The notes under the pieces are model-generated. The model did no database searches. It was not told where the DNA came from and was given only the letters and a program-made list of their open reading frames with translations. Source: Flavobacteriaceae bacterium UBA4166 (GTDB lineage: Bacteria > Bacteroidota > Bacteroidia > Flavobacteriales > Flavobacteriaceae). Taken from it: 29,537 bases of DNA. A program made the position numbers and the translations under genes. Positions 14,708 through 23,285 of this stretch are shown here, one piece after another (the first letter of the stretch is position 1; every line of letters starts with the position of its first letter). The stretch covers positions 13,164 through 42,700 of the forward strand of contig DFVG01000002.1 in assembly GCA_002379985.1 (NCBI GenBank), in the 5' to 3' direction.

Positions 14708-16091
14708 TCTTCCTGCACATGACGCCTCTTTTCGGGATCCTTCCGGATTTGTTTTCGTAGAAAATGGAATCATTAAACGTTGTATTCTACCCATTTACTT
14801 TCCGCAATATAATGCCTTGAAGGAAAGTGGCGTATTTGATACGCTAATTAAAAAAGGCCATCTTATTCCGCATGAAGAATCAAACGCTTCCGAAGAAAAG
14901 ATCATCCTAACGCCTCAACAAATTCCGTTTATAACCTATCCTTACGAATGGGGTTTCGAACAGTACAAGCAAGCAGCGCTCCTCACCCTCAAACTTCAGA
15001 AATATGTGTTGTCAAAAGGATTTATTCTGAAAGATGCTTCTGCTTATAATATTACCTTTCACGAAGGACGTCCTGTATTTATCGACACGCTTTCCTTTGA
15101 TTTTTATGAAGAAAATACGCCATGGCGGGCTTATAAGCAATTTATCACTCATTTTTTGGGTCCTTTGGTGTTGGCCAAATACCACGGTCCCGACTTGCTA
15201 AAGATGATGCAAACACAGATCGATGGCATCCCTATCTCCTTGATCGCCTCGTTATTGCCGGGGAAAACCAAACTAAACCCAACGCTATACACCAACATCC
15301 ATCTCTTGGCCAAGATGGAAAGCAAACATCAAGAGGATTACGAGGCCAAGACGCCTATGGCAAAGCTTTCAAGAAAAGCGCAGGATACGATGTTGAAAGG
15401 GTTGTTTCAGTTTATTCAGAAATTACAGTTGAAGAAAGAAACCGAATGGGGCAATTATTACGAAAAAACAAACTACGATGAAAAGGCATTCGACGCCAAA
15501 AAAGAATTAATTCATCGTTGGGTGACAGAACGATCCCCCAAGCGTCTTATTGATATGGGCGGAAATGACGGTACTTTTGCACGAACAGTGCTTAAGGAAG
15601 TGCCTCATGTGATGGTAACAGACATTGACACGAATGCAGTTGACCATAATTATCGTCACGTACAAACGAATAACGAAAAGAATATGCTGCCGTGGGTCTG
15701 CGATGTCTTGCAACCTGCTCCCGGAATTGGTTTCAATAATACCGAACGTGCTTCCATGATCAAACGTCTGCAGGCCTACCAACCAGATGTGGTGATGGCA
15801 CTGGCACTAATTCATCACATGACGCTTTCTGGGAATGTGCCTTTTGAAAAATCAGCAGCCTTTTTTGCTGCTTTCTCAAAAACGCTAATCATTGAGTTTC
15901 CGAAGCGAACCGACTCATGGGTGACCTCCTTACTGGTGCGAAAACGGGAATTCAAAGCGCATTTCGATTTCTATAATCAAGAAGCGTTTGAAGCTGGATA
16001 TGCAACTTATTTTACATGTGTTAAAAAAGAGGCTATTTCCGGAACCGAGCGTGTTCTATATCACTACGAACGAATTCAAAACGAGACCTAA
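14694..16091 (+). CDS. Two-part SAM-dependent methyltransferase (NoeA-like)
   Basis: The C-terminal half is a class I methyltransferase: RLIDMGGNDGTF (about 285-295) is the SAM-binding loop, VTDID the acidic residue at strand 2 and ALALIHHM the motif after strand 4. The N-terminal half (about 1-230) resembles nodulation NoeA-like proteins. It contains LKDASAYNITF (about 113-123) followed by PVFIDTLSFDFYE (about 127-139), a spacing and residue choice reminiscent of the catalytic loop and metal motif of sugar or protein kinases, though degenerate. The substrate is unknown, probably a glycan or its carrier. Three ATGs are possible (14679, 14688, 14694); I chose the last, which begins just before the conserved DPSGFVF region. 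Overlaps the previous gene by 14 nt. Confidence 0.75.
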   Translation: MTDPNLPAHDASFRDPSGFVFVENGIIKRCILPIYFPQYNALKESGVFDTLIKKGHLIPHEESNASEEKIILTPQQIPFITYPYEWGFEQYKQAALLTLKLQKYVLSKGFILKDASAYNITFHEGRPVFIDTLSFDFYEENTPWRAYKQFITHFLGPLVLAKYHGPDLLKMMQTQIDGIPISLIASLLPGKTKLNPTLYTNIHLLAKMESKHQEDYEAKTPMAKLSRKAQDTMLKGLFQFIQKLQLKKETEWGNYYEKTNYDEKAFDAKKELIHRWVTERSPKRLIDMGGNDGTFARTVLKEVPHVMVTDIDTNAVDHNYRHVQTNNEKNMLPWVCDVLQPAPGIGFNNTERASMIKRLQAYQPDVVMALALIHHMTLSGNVPFEKSAAFFAAFSKTLIIEFPKRTDSWVTSLLVRKREFKAHFDFYNQEAFEAGYATYFTCVKKEAISGTERVLYHYERIQNET

Positions 16092-16097
16092 TAACGA

Positions 16098-17582
16098 ATG
16101 GCTCACGCTCCAAAACAAGCTTGGCATCGAAAACCGCAGACCGCTGTATTAGCAGCTGTAGCGGCCGGACTTTATCCTATCTTCTTTTACTTTAGCTCCA
16201 ATTGGGCGTTGGTCAATAGCTGGGAGCATTTCGGCTATTTTCTAGGGATGTTTATAGGAGTTCCCTTACTGGTATTTTCATTGGCGCATTGGGCAACCCA
16301 TCGATGGATCTCTCCAAAATGGGCTCGGTATGTTTTGCCCTTTCTAAACATTTTTGTCTTTCTTTTTCTTCTGAAGATATGCCTACACGCGGGAATTCAT
16401 AAGAAGCTCACGCTCGGCATTCTTCTGCTGGCAGCATTGATCGCTTATTTCTTACACTCACATTTCAAGAAGATCGTGGGAATACAACTTCTCCTTGCCG
16501 GTATTGGTCTATTTACCTTGGTCCCCGAAATGCTCAAGCACCGAAACTTTGACATGGCATGGCTGGAACAACCGGATGCTATTGAGCAAACCACCTTTAA
16601 GCACACGCCCAATATCTATTATATTCAGCCTGATGGCTATGTAAATCCTTCAGAATTGAGACGTGGATACTACGAAATCGAAGATTTTGAAATGACCACT
16701 TATTTCGATTCCAAAGGTTTTCAGAACTATCCCAACTTCCGAAGTAATTATCCTTCAACGCTTACATCGAATACCTCGCTATTTTCAATGAAGCATCATT
16801 ATTATAACGGAAGTGAAACCTTCAATGAAGGGGTGCATTTGCGCGACATTATTGTTTCTGAAAATCCTGTGCTTAAGACGTTGAAGTATAACGGGTACGA
16901 GACACATTTGCTATTAGAGCGCCCGTATTTATTATTGAATCGCCCTGATTTGGGATACGATCACTGTAATTTCAACTATAGTGATATCGCCTACATCGGT
17001 ACCGGTTTAGGAAAACGACGGGACCTCTCCCTTCCTTTGGTGCAAATGATGGCAGAAAAAGAGGACGACCGCCCGCAATTCTATTTTATCGAATTGTTTG
17101 ATCCAAGTCATATTGCTACTTCAGAAAGCGTTTCCCAAGGCGTTGCTCAAGAAAAAGAAAAGTGGCTTCAACAGTTGCAAACAGCCAATGGCAAGCTTAA
17201 AAAAATAACTACCCTTATTCTGGAAAAAGACCCTCAAGCATTGATCATTATTTCAGGAGATCATGGCGGCTTCGTCGGGATGAACTACACACAAGAGATC
17301 TATACCAAAACGCAGGATCGCGACCGTATTTATTCTATGTTCAGCACCATTCTCGCCATCCATTGGCCAGAAACCATTCAGCCTCAATGGGACCAAGAGT
17401 TTAGGTCTTCCGTAAATTTGTTTCGAATCCTTTTTGCAGAGCTTTCCGAAAGCCAACAGCTCATTCAAAATCTTCAACCGGATAATAGCTATGTCATTCT
17501 AAAGAAAGGCGCTCCTCAAGGGATCTATACCTACATTGATGGAGATGGAGCGATCATTTCAGAACCAATGACTCCCCAATAG
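16098..17582 (+). CDS. Membrane alkaline-phosphatase-superfamily enzyme (sulfatase / phospho-group transferase-like)
   Basis: The 494-residue protein has about five N-terminal membrane helices (near 15-33, 45-65, 78-98, 103-121, 126-143), then an extracytoplasmic hydrolase or transferase domain. IQPDGY (176-181) would give the first metal ligand, NYPSTLTSNTSLFS (217-230) the nucleophile region (Thr or Ser), and GDHGG (387-391) the second metal site. This layout is like that of phosphoethanolamine or glycerolphosphate transferases. No Cys-x-Pro-x-Arg sulfatase site is seen, so true sulfatase activity is unlikely. It is six nt behind the methyltransferase. The probable job is modifying a surface glycan on the outer face of the inner membrane; this is inference. 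Confidence 0.75.
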   Translation: MAHAPKQAWHRKPQTAVLAAVAAGLYPIFFYFSSNWALVNSWEHFGYFLGMFIGVPLLVFSLAHWATHRWISPKWARYVLPFLNIFVFLFLLKICLHAGIHKKLTLGILLLAALIAYFLHSHFKKIVGIQLLLAGIGLFTLVPEMLKHRNFDMAWLEQPDAIEQTTFKHTPNIYYIQPDGYVNPSELRRGYYEIEDFEMTTYFDSKGFQNYPNFRSNYPSTLTSNTSLFSMKHHYYNGSETFNEGVHLRDIIVSENPVLKTLKYNGYETHLLLERPYLLLNRPDLGYDHCNFNYSDIAYIGTGLGKRRDLSLPLVQMMAEKEDDRPQFYFIELFDPSHIATSESVSQGVAQEKEKWLQQLQTANGKLKKITTLILEKDPQALIIISGDHGGFVGMNYTQEIYTKTQDRDRIYSMFSTILAIHWPETIQPQWDQEFRSSVNLFRILFAELSESQQLIQNLQPDNSYVILKKGAPQGIYTYIDGDGAIISEPMTPQ

Positions 17583-17643
17583 CAGTTTGGTACGGTCTAA
17601 CTATATTTTACTGTGCTTCTCTGTTTATAAGTAAAATTAATTT

Positions 17644-17651
17644 TAGCTTTA
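17644..17651 (+). promoter_or_regulatory. -7 box of the five-gene glycan unit
   Basis: TAGCTTTA has one mismatch to TAnnTTTG and lies 23 nt before the GTG start at 17675, in the only gap (92 bp) in this part of the cluster. Confidence 0.4.
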
Positions 17652-17674
17652 CATCTACTAATCAATATCTATAC

Positions 17675-18676
17675 GTGAGTCTGCCTTCTGATTCCATACT
17701 TTCACAATTTCAAGTGATTCGCTATCAGCCGAAGCTTTCAGCCGATTGGAATGCTTTTATTAATACGGCGAAAAATGCAACCTTTCTCTTTGATCGAAAT
17801 TTTATGGACTATCACAGCGATCGCTTTGAAGATTTTTCGCTGTGTATCTATCGGAAAGGAAGTTTGTTTGCCGTCATCCCTGCACATCAAAAAGACAAAG
17901 AACTTTACTCCCATAGGGGCCTTACTTACGGCGGAATGGTCTTGCAAGAAGATGCAAAGCTTTTCGATGTTTGGGAAGCCCTACAAGCCATGCTCAAGTT
18001 TCTTCACAAGCATGGCATCACCCATTGGTCTGTAAAGATTCCACCTACCTTCTATAATACCATTCCTAGTGATGAATTAGAATATATTTTATATCGCACG
18101 GGAGCGGAATTGACCAAAAAAGACGTCTTGATGGTCATCGATTATCAACATCAAATACCTTTTCAGAAAAACCGAAGAGAAGGCCTAAATAAAGCCAAAC
18201 GGAACGGTTTAAGAGTCGCGGTAGATGATAATTTTGAAGGGTTCTGGAAAGAGGTGCTTATTCCAAACCTGAAACAAAAACACGACGTGTCGCCGGTCCA
18301 TAGTCTGGATGAAATTCGCCTGTTGGCGCATCGCTTCCCCAATAATATCAAGCAAGTAAGCGTTTATAAAGACAATGAACTCGTTGCAGGAACTACGGTA
18401 TTTTTAACGAAAACCACCGTGCATCCGCAGTATGTTTCCGGAAAAGCCAGTAAGAATGCCTACGGAAGTCTGGATCTGGCCTATGATTTCTGTATTCATC
18501 ATTGGAAAGAGGGAAGGCGTTACTTCGACTTCAATATTTCTAGTGAAGAGGATGGAAAGCTATTGAATCCTGGATTGATCTTTTGGAAAGAAACTTGCGG
18601 AGCGCGAAGTTTTACCGCAGATAATTACCGAATAGCAACGCATATTTACGACCAACTAAAGCCACCTACCACGTGA
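17675..18676 (+). CDS. FemAB/GNAT-like acyltransferase (BioF2-like)
   Basis: The 333-residue protein carries the double-GNAT layout of FemAB-like and BioF2-like acyltransferases. The first half ends with FQKNRREGLNKAKRNGLRV (basic, typical KxRRxxxKA segment, about 166-184). The second half contains ELVAGTTVFL, YGSLDLAYDFCIHHWKEGRRYFDFN and a closing NPGLIFWKETCGARS. Start is GTG at 17675, with no better ATG nearby. Its stop overlaps the aminotransferase start by 4 nt (GTGA), so the two are likely coupled. It may acylate the amino sugar made by its neighbour, or attach an amino acid to the glycan. Which one cannot be decided from sequence. Confidence 0.75.
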   Translation: MSLPSDSILSQFQVIRYQPKLSADWNAFINTAKNATFLFDRNFMDYHSDRFEDFSLCIYRKGSLFAVIPAHQKDKELYSHRGLTYGGMVLQEDAKLFDVWEALQAMLKFLHKHGITHWSVKIPPTFYNTIPSDELEYILYRTGAELTKKDVLMVIDYQHQIPFQKNRREGLNKAKRNGLRVAVDDNFEGFWKEVLIPNLKQKHDVSPVHSLDEIRLLAHRFPNNIKQVSVYKDNELVAGTTVFLTKTTVHPQYVSGKASKNAYGSLDLAYDFCIHHWKEGRRYFDFNISSEEDGKLLNPGLIFWKETCGARSFTADNYRIATHIYDQLKPPTT

Positions 18677-19776
18677 TTCCGTTTCTCGACTTAAAAAAGT
18701 TAAACCAACCCTTTGAAGCTGCTTTTCAAGAGGTATTTCGCAGCTTTCTTGATTCAGGATACTACATCTTAGGAACAGCGGTACGTGAGTTTGAAGCTGC
18801 TTTTGCTGCCTACTGCGGAACAAAGTACGCGATTGGCACGGGGAATGGATTGGAAGCGTTACGCTTTATCTTAGAAGGGTATAAGGTATTAGGAAAACTT
18901 TCGGAAGGGGATGAGGTACTGGTGGCCTCCAACACCTATATTGCCACGCTGCTCGCCATACGGCAAGCTCACTTGGTGCCTGTGTTGGTAGAGGCTGAAG
19001 CCGACACCTATAATTTCAGCGTAGCAGGAGTAGAAGCGGCCATTACTAAAAAGACGAAGGCCATCATGCCGGTGCATTTATACGGGCAATTGGCACCCAT
19101 GGATGCCTTAACCGAGATTGCTGAAAAACACCAACTATTGATAGTGGAAGATGCCGCACAAGCCCATGGAGCCGAAACCTCTGACGGTCGAAAAGCCGGA
19201 AACTTGGGACATGCAGCCGGCTTTAGTTTTTATCCTACAAAGAACCTTGGAGCCTTAGGAGATGCGGGTGCCGTAACGACAAACGATGAAGCGTTGGCCG
19301 AAGTAGTGAAGAAACTACGCAATTACGGAGCTTCTTCAAAGTATGTAAACGAACTTCCCGGAGCGAATTCTCGTCTTGACGAACTCCAAGCGTACTTTTT
19401 ATTGGAGAAGTTGCCGGTGTTAGACGCTCAAAATCAACGTCGCCGTGACATTGCCGAACAATATCAAACGGGTATTAAAAACCCATTATTAACATTGCCT
19501 TCGGTCCCACAATGGCAAAGCCATGTGTTTCATTTATACGTGATTCGCGTCAAGGAACGCGAGCGTTTTATCGCATACTTGAAAGATAATGGGATTGGTA
19601 GTTTGATCCATTATCCCATTCCGCCGCATCGCCAGGAAGCGCTTCCGGAATACCATCAGCTCTCGTTTCCGGTAACGGAACAGATCCATGACGAGGTGGT
19701 TAGTATTCCGTTGAGTCCGATGTTAGAAGATTCCGAAGTGCGACAAATAATTGAGGTGCTAAACCGCTTTACGTGA
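18673..19776 (+). CDS. fdtB: DegT/DnrJ/EryC1/StrS sugar aminotransferase (FdtB/QdtB-like)
   Basis: This PLP enzyme transaminates a nucleotide-linked 3-keto-6-deoxyhexose. The 367-residue length is typical. IPFLDL at the start, TGNGLEALRF, VASNTYIAT, VPVHLYGQ-like MPVHLYGQ, VEDAAQAHGA (D160 binds the PLP ring nitrogen) and SFYPTKNLGALGDAGA (K190 forms the Schiff base) are all present, as is the NSRLDELQA segment. An FdtA-like 3,4-ketoisomerase lies 6.9 kb away at 25567, so the likely product is dTDP-3-amino-3,6-dideoxy-galactose or the gluco isomer. GTG start at 18673 overlaps the previous stop. Functional assignment to FdtB rather than QdtB is by analogy. Confidence 0.85.
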   Translation: MIPFLDLKKLNQPFEAAFQEVFRSFLDSGYYILGTAVREFEAAFAAYCGTKYAIGTGNGLEALRFILEGYKVLGKLSEGDEVLVASNTYIATLLAIRQAHLVPVLVEAEADTYNFSVAGVEAAITKKTKAIMPVHLYGQLAPMDALTEIAEKHQLLIVEDAAQAHGAETSDGRKAGNLGHAAGFSFYPTKNLGALGDAGAVTTNDEALAEVVKKLRNYGASSKYVNELPGANSRLDELQAYFLLEKLPVLDAQNQRRRDIAEQYQTGIKNPLLTLPSVPQWQSHVFHLYVIRVKERERFIAYLKDNGIGSLIHYPIPPHRQEALPEYHQLSFPVTEQIHDEVVSIPLSPMLEDSEVRQIIEVLNRFT

Positions 19777-21074
19777 GAATTCCGAAGTTCATACAACAAA
19801 ACCTCCTGCTAAAAATGACCTCCTTAAATGCCGGGGTCATCAGCATTCGACTGTTCGTGTCTTTGTTCATTCAGCGTTTGTTGGCCCAATGGGTTGGAGA
19901 AGTAGGGATTGCGCAAATTGGTTCTTTACGGAATTTAATCCAAATGCTTACCTCTATCACATCGCTGGGGACCTTCAACGGTGTGATCAAATACCTTGCA
20001 GAATACAAGGAAGACAAAGCACAACTGCAAAAACTATTTTCAACCACTTGGGTCTTTGTGATCTTAGGGAGCATTGGAAGTGCTTTGGTACTTTTTTTAA
20101 GCGCTGATTTTTTAAGCGAACGGCTATTTTATGATACAACGTTTGCCTATGTGATCAAATTTGTGGCTGTCATGGTCCCTTTTATCGCGGTACAACGGGT
20201 TTTTCATGGAGTGGTAAACGGGTTGTCTGCGTATAAGAATTTTGCAAAGATCGATCTTATCGCGTACCTCATGACTGCGGTATTGATGATCTTCTGTTTG
20301 CTGCAGTTCAATGTTGACGGCGCCTTGATCGCTATCGCCCTTACACCCATCATCCAAATCGCTGTACTGCTGTTTATCTTTCTAAAAGTATTACGCGAAT
20401 ATGTACAATTCTCCAAACTACGCCTAAAAGCACCCATGGCTCGAAGTCTCTTGGCGTTCTCTGCCATGTCCTTATTTTCAACCGTTCTGTTGAATTATGT
20501 AGAGATTGACGTGCGTAGTATGATCGAAAAGAAAATCACGAAGAACGACGCCGGTATTTGGACCGCCATGACCAATATTTCCAAAAATTATATGGTGTTC
20601 TCCACTGCCTTGTTTACGCTGTATGTTATTCCGAAGTTTTCTGCAATTAAATCCTCGCGCGGCTTCAAAAAAGAATTGGTATCCATTTATAAAACACTAT
20701 TACCCCTGTTTGGTGTTGGAATGATCTTGGTGTATATCTTTCGTGAATTTGTGGTAAGTATTATTTATCCGGGTTTTGAAGGGCTATCAGAATTGTTCAA
20801 ATGGCAACTATTAGGAGATTTTATTCGCCTAGCGTCTTTGGTAATCGTACATCAATTTATTGCGAAGAAAATGGTGCGAACCTTTATTTTTTCTGAAGCC
20901 TTCTCACTTGCAGCCTTTTATATTTTAGCGTATTGGCTAACTGATATCTACGGACTGGAAGGCGTGGTACTGGCACATTTTATTCGTTACGTCGCCGTCT
21001 TTCTTCTTGTGCTGTTCTTAGTGATTCGCTATTACAAACGAAAACAAATAGATGAAGGAGCAGAGCGCGCATAG
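19773..21074 (+). CDS. Polysaccharide flippase (Wzx/WzxE-like), first of two
   Basis: The 433-residue protein has about 12 membrane helices and the MATE-like layout of lipid-linked oligosaccharide flippases. It begins LKMTSLNAGVISIRLFVSLFIQRLLAQWVG and has VGEVGIAQIGSLRNLIQMLTS, a pattern seen in O-antigen translocases of the WzxE kind next to FdtB. It moves undecaprenyl-linked repeat units across the inner membrane. Start is GTG at 19773, overlapping the aminotransferase stop by 4 nt. The start of the second flippase lies inside its 3' end (23 nt overlap). Confidence 0.88.
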   Translation: MRIPKFIQQNLLLKMTSLNAGVISIRLFVSLFIQRLLAQWVGEVGIAQIGSLRNLIQMLTSITSLGTFNGVIKYLAEYKEDKAQLQKLFSTTWVFVILGSIGSALVLFLSADFLSERLFYDTTFAYVIKFVAVMVPFIAVQRVFHGVVNGLSAYKNFAKIDLIAYLMTAVLMIFCLLQFNVDGALIAIALTPIIQIAVLLFIFLKVLREYVQFSKLRLKAPMARSLLAFSAMSLFSTVLLNYVEIDVRSMIEKKITKNDAGIWTAMTNISKNYMVFSTALFTLYVIPKFSAIKSSRGFKKELVSIYKTLLPLFGVGMILVYIFREFVVSIIYPGFEGLSELFKWQLLGDFIRLASLVIVHQFIAKKMVRTFIFSEAFSLAAFYILAYWLTDIYGLEGVVLAHFIRYVAVFLLVLFLVIRYYKRKQIDEGAERA

Positions 21075-22542
21075 TGGTTTTCGGAATGTGCTAAAAGCAA
21101 CCTCCCTCTTTGGCGGGGTGCAGGTATTTAATATCTTGATATCACTGGCGCGATCAAAATTTGTCGCCGTGCTTATCGGTCCGTCGGGCATGGGGATCTT
21201 AGGTCTTTTAAACAGCACGCTATACTTGGTGAATAGCGCTACCCAATTAGGACTCGATAAAAGCGCGGTTAAAGAATTAAGCTACGCACACAAGAACCAG
21301 GATGCTTCTTCCGTAGGAAGACAGGCCGCGATCTTAAAACGGTTGGTTTGGTGGACTGTGCTGTTGGGAATGTTGGTCATGATCGCCGGGGCACCTTGGT
21401 TTAGTGAATGGGCCTTTAATGATGCCACATTCACCATGCCTATTCGTTGGTTGGCATTGGCGGTACTCTTCACGCAATTGACAAAAAGTCGGTTGGCTAT
21501 TTTACAAGGTCTTCAGAAGCATGCTCCATTGGCCAAGGCAAATGTCCTCGGAAACTTTATGGCCCTTGCCATTACAGTTCCTTTATATTATTTCTACGGA
21601 ATAGATGCTATCGTTCCCGCCATCATCATCGCTTCCGCTATTAGCATGATCGTAACACTGTATTTTTCAGAAAAACTCACCCTTCCCAAAACCAAAATAA
21701 CCAACCATCAGGCCTTTCAGGAAGGGCAAGGAATGATTGGATTGGGAGTAACTTTGAGTATTAGCGGACTCATCGCATTGCTTACCACCTATCTCTTACA
21801 AATTTTTATCAGCTATCAAGGCGGTACCGCAGAAGTTGGCTTCTACAATGCCGGAATCGTTATTTTGAACACCTACGTAGGAATGGTTTTTACGGCCATG
21901 GCAACCGATTATTTTCCGAGACTCTCGGCGCTTTCAGATGATATTGTTCGCATTCGTCAAACCGTTTTTGAGCAAGCCTATATTGCCGTGTTGTTACTGG
22001 TGCCCATCGTGGTCGTATTCACTGCCTTTGCGCCCTTGATCATCGATATATTATATTCTTCAGAGTTTGATCCTACGGCCACCTTTGTACGTTGGGGAAT
22101 TTTAGCGATGCTGCTTCGTGCAGTATCGTGGTCCATGGGCTATATTATCATTGCCAAGGGCGATTCTCGTTTGTTCATTAAAACCGCTATCGGATTCAAT
22201 GCTCTCTTGCTAACCCTGAATGTTGTGGGATATTATTTTTGGGGATTTGTGGGATTGGGTATAAGCTTCATCGTACATTACAGTTTGCACGCCCTAGGTA
22301 TGTTGATCATCACGCGTTGGCGCTACGGATTTTATTTTAATAAAGGGTTCTTCGGAATTTTCTTCGGAAGTCTTTTGCTTTGTGTGGTGGCATTTTTAGT
22401 ATCTTTCATCGAAACTCCATTTTGGCATTACTTTTTACTGGTTTTGCTTATTATTATCTCAGCCGGATATTCGTTCTATTTTTTGGATAAGAAAATAAAA
22501 TTACGAACTTGGTTGCAATCATTCCTGCGAAGGAAAAAATAA
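21052..22542 (+). CDS. Polysaccharide flippase (Wzx-like), second of two
   Basis: The 496-residue protein has 12-14 predicted membrane helices. It begins FRNVLKATSLFGGVQVFNILISLARSKFVAVLIGPSGMGILGLL, the typical opening of O-antigen translocases in Bacteroidota. It ends in a short basic tail (LRTWLQSFLRRKK). It differs clearly from the upstream flippase in its opening residues and length, so the two are not a recent duplicate or the halves of one split gene. ATG at 21052 is inside the previous gene (23 nt overlap). The stop shares one base with the next start (TAATG). Confidence 0.88.
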   Translation: MKEQSAHSGFRNVLKATSLFGGVQVFNILISLARSKFVAVLIGPSGMGILGLLNSTLYLVNSATQLGLDKSAVKELSYAHKNQDASSVGRQAAILKRLVWWTVLLGMLVMIAGAPWFSEWAFNDATFTMPIRWLALAVLFTQLTKSRLAILQGLQKHAPLAKANVLGNFMALAITVPLYYFYGIDAIVPAIIIASAISMIVTLYFSEKLTLPKTKITNHQAFQEGQGMIGLGVTLSISGLIALLTTYLLQIFISYQGGTAEVGFYNAGIVILNTYVGMVFTAMATDYFPRLSALSDDIVRIRQTVFEQAYIAVLLLVPIVVVFTAFAPLIIDILYSSEFDPTATFVRWGILAMLLRAVSWSMGYIIIAKGDSRLFIKTAIGFNALLLTLNVVGYYFWGFVGLGISFIVHYSLHALGMLIITRWRYGFYFNKGFFGIFFGSLLLCVVAFLVSFIETPFWHYFLLVLLIIISAGYSFYFLDKKIKLRTWLQSFLRRKK

Positions 22543-23285
22543 TGGAAGGACTTAAAAAAATATACCGAAACTGGAAACGAAAGTGGAACTTCTTCCGCTC
22601 AGTGAATTGGATCAAAACGTACCATATCAACTACAAAATGTTCCCTGGAAGCATCGCTAGAAAACTTCCCGTTTATGTGTACGGAAAGGTACATTTTGGA
22701 AACCTATCCGGTACTATCAACATTGATGCGCCTATAAAAAAAGGGATGATCGGTTTTGGGCAACCCTATGAGTTGGTAACTCGATCTAAAGGAACGGCAG
22801 AAATATTTTTGAAAGGAACTTTTGTCTGTAAAGGTCACGTGCAATTTGGGAAAGATTATTTGTTTCACGTAGGAGAAGGTGCCTATTTTGAAATGGGACA
22901 TCTAGCTTCTATCGCTTCCAACGGAAAAGTGATCTGCAAAGAAAAGATCGTGATGGGTAATTACGCGAGAATGGGTTCCGAATGTCAATTGATCGACACC
23001 AATTTTCATCAACTTTACGACACGCAAACCGGTAAACGTTTTCCAATGACCGCGCCGATCGTTGTGGGGAATTATAATTTTATCAGCAATCGCGTTACCA
23101 TCATGCGTGGAACCATCACACCAAACCACTGTACAATTGCTTCCAATACCCTCTGCACGAAAGACTATACATCATTAGGGAATCATATATTGATCGGCGG
23201 GATTCCGGCGAAACTACTACGAGAACATATTGCGCGCGATTGGGAAGCAGAACAAGCACGTTTAGAGAAATACTTAATTGTCTAA
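22542..23285 (+). CDS. Left-handed beta-helix acyltransferase
   Basis: The 247-residue protein contains imperfect hexapeptide repeats of the left-handed beta-helix O- or N-acyltransferases, best seen from about 95 on (GHVQFGKDYLFHVGEG, ASNGKVICKEKIVMGNYARMGSECQL) and in the last part (PIVVGNYNFISNRVTIMRG, then IGGIPAKLLREH, the usual cap). A His near DTNFHQLYD is a candidate catalytic base. It ends a five-gene chain whose members all overlap by 1-23 nt. It could acetylate the 3-amino sugar (FdtC role) or a hydroxyl of the glycan. A longer frame from a TTG at 22509 exists but has no support. The 3' end overlaps the convergent gene by 12 nt. Confidence 0.8.
   Translation: MEGLKKIYRNWKRKWNFFRSVNWIKTYHINYKMFPGSIARKLPVYVYGKVHFGNLSGTINIDAPIKKGMIGFGQPYELVTRSKGTAEIFLKGTFVCKGHVQFGKDYLFHVGEGAYFEMGHLASIASNGKVICKEKIVMGNYARMGSECQLIDTNFHQLYDTQTGKRFPMTAPIVVGNYNFISNRVTIMRGTITPNHCTIASNTLCTKDYTSLGNHILIGGIPAKLLREHIARDWEAEQARLEKYLIV

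Noticed and set aside
19773..22542. The two flippase frames as one gene broken by a frameshift
   Set aside because: Each has its own full-length N-terminal region and full set of membrane helices.
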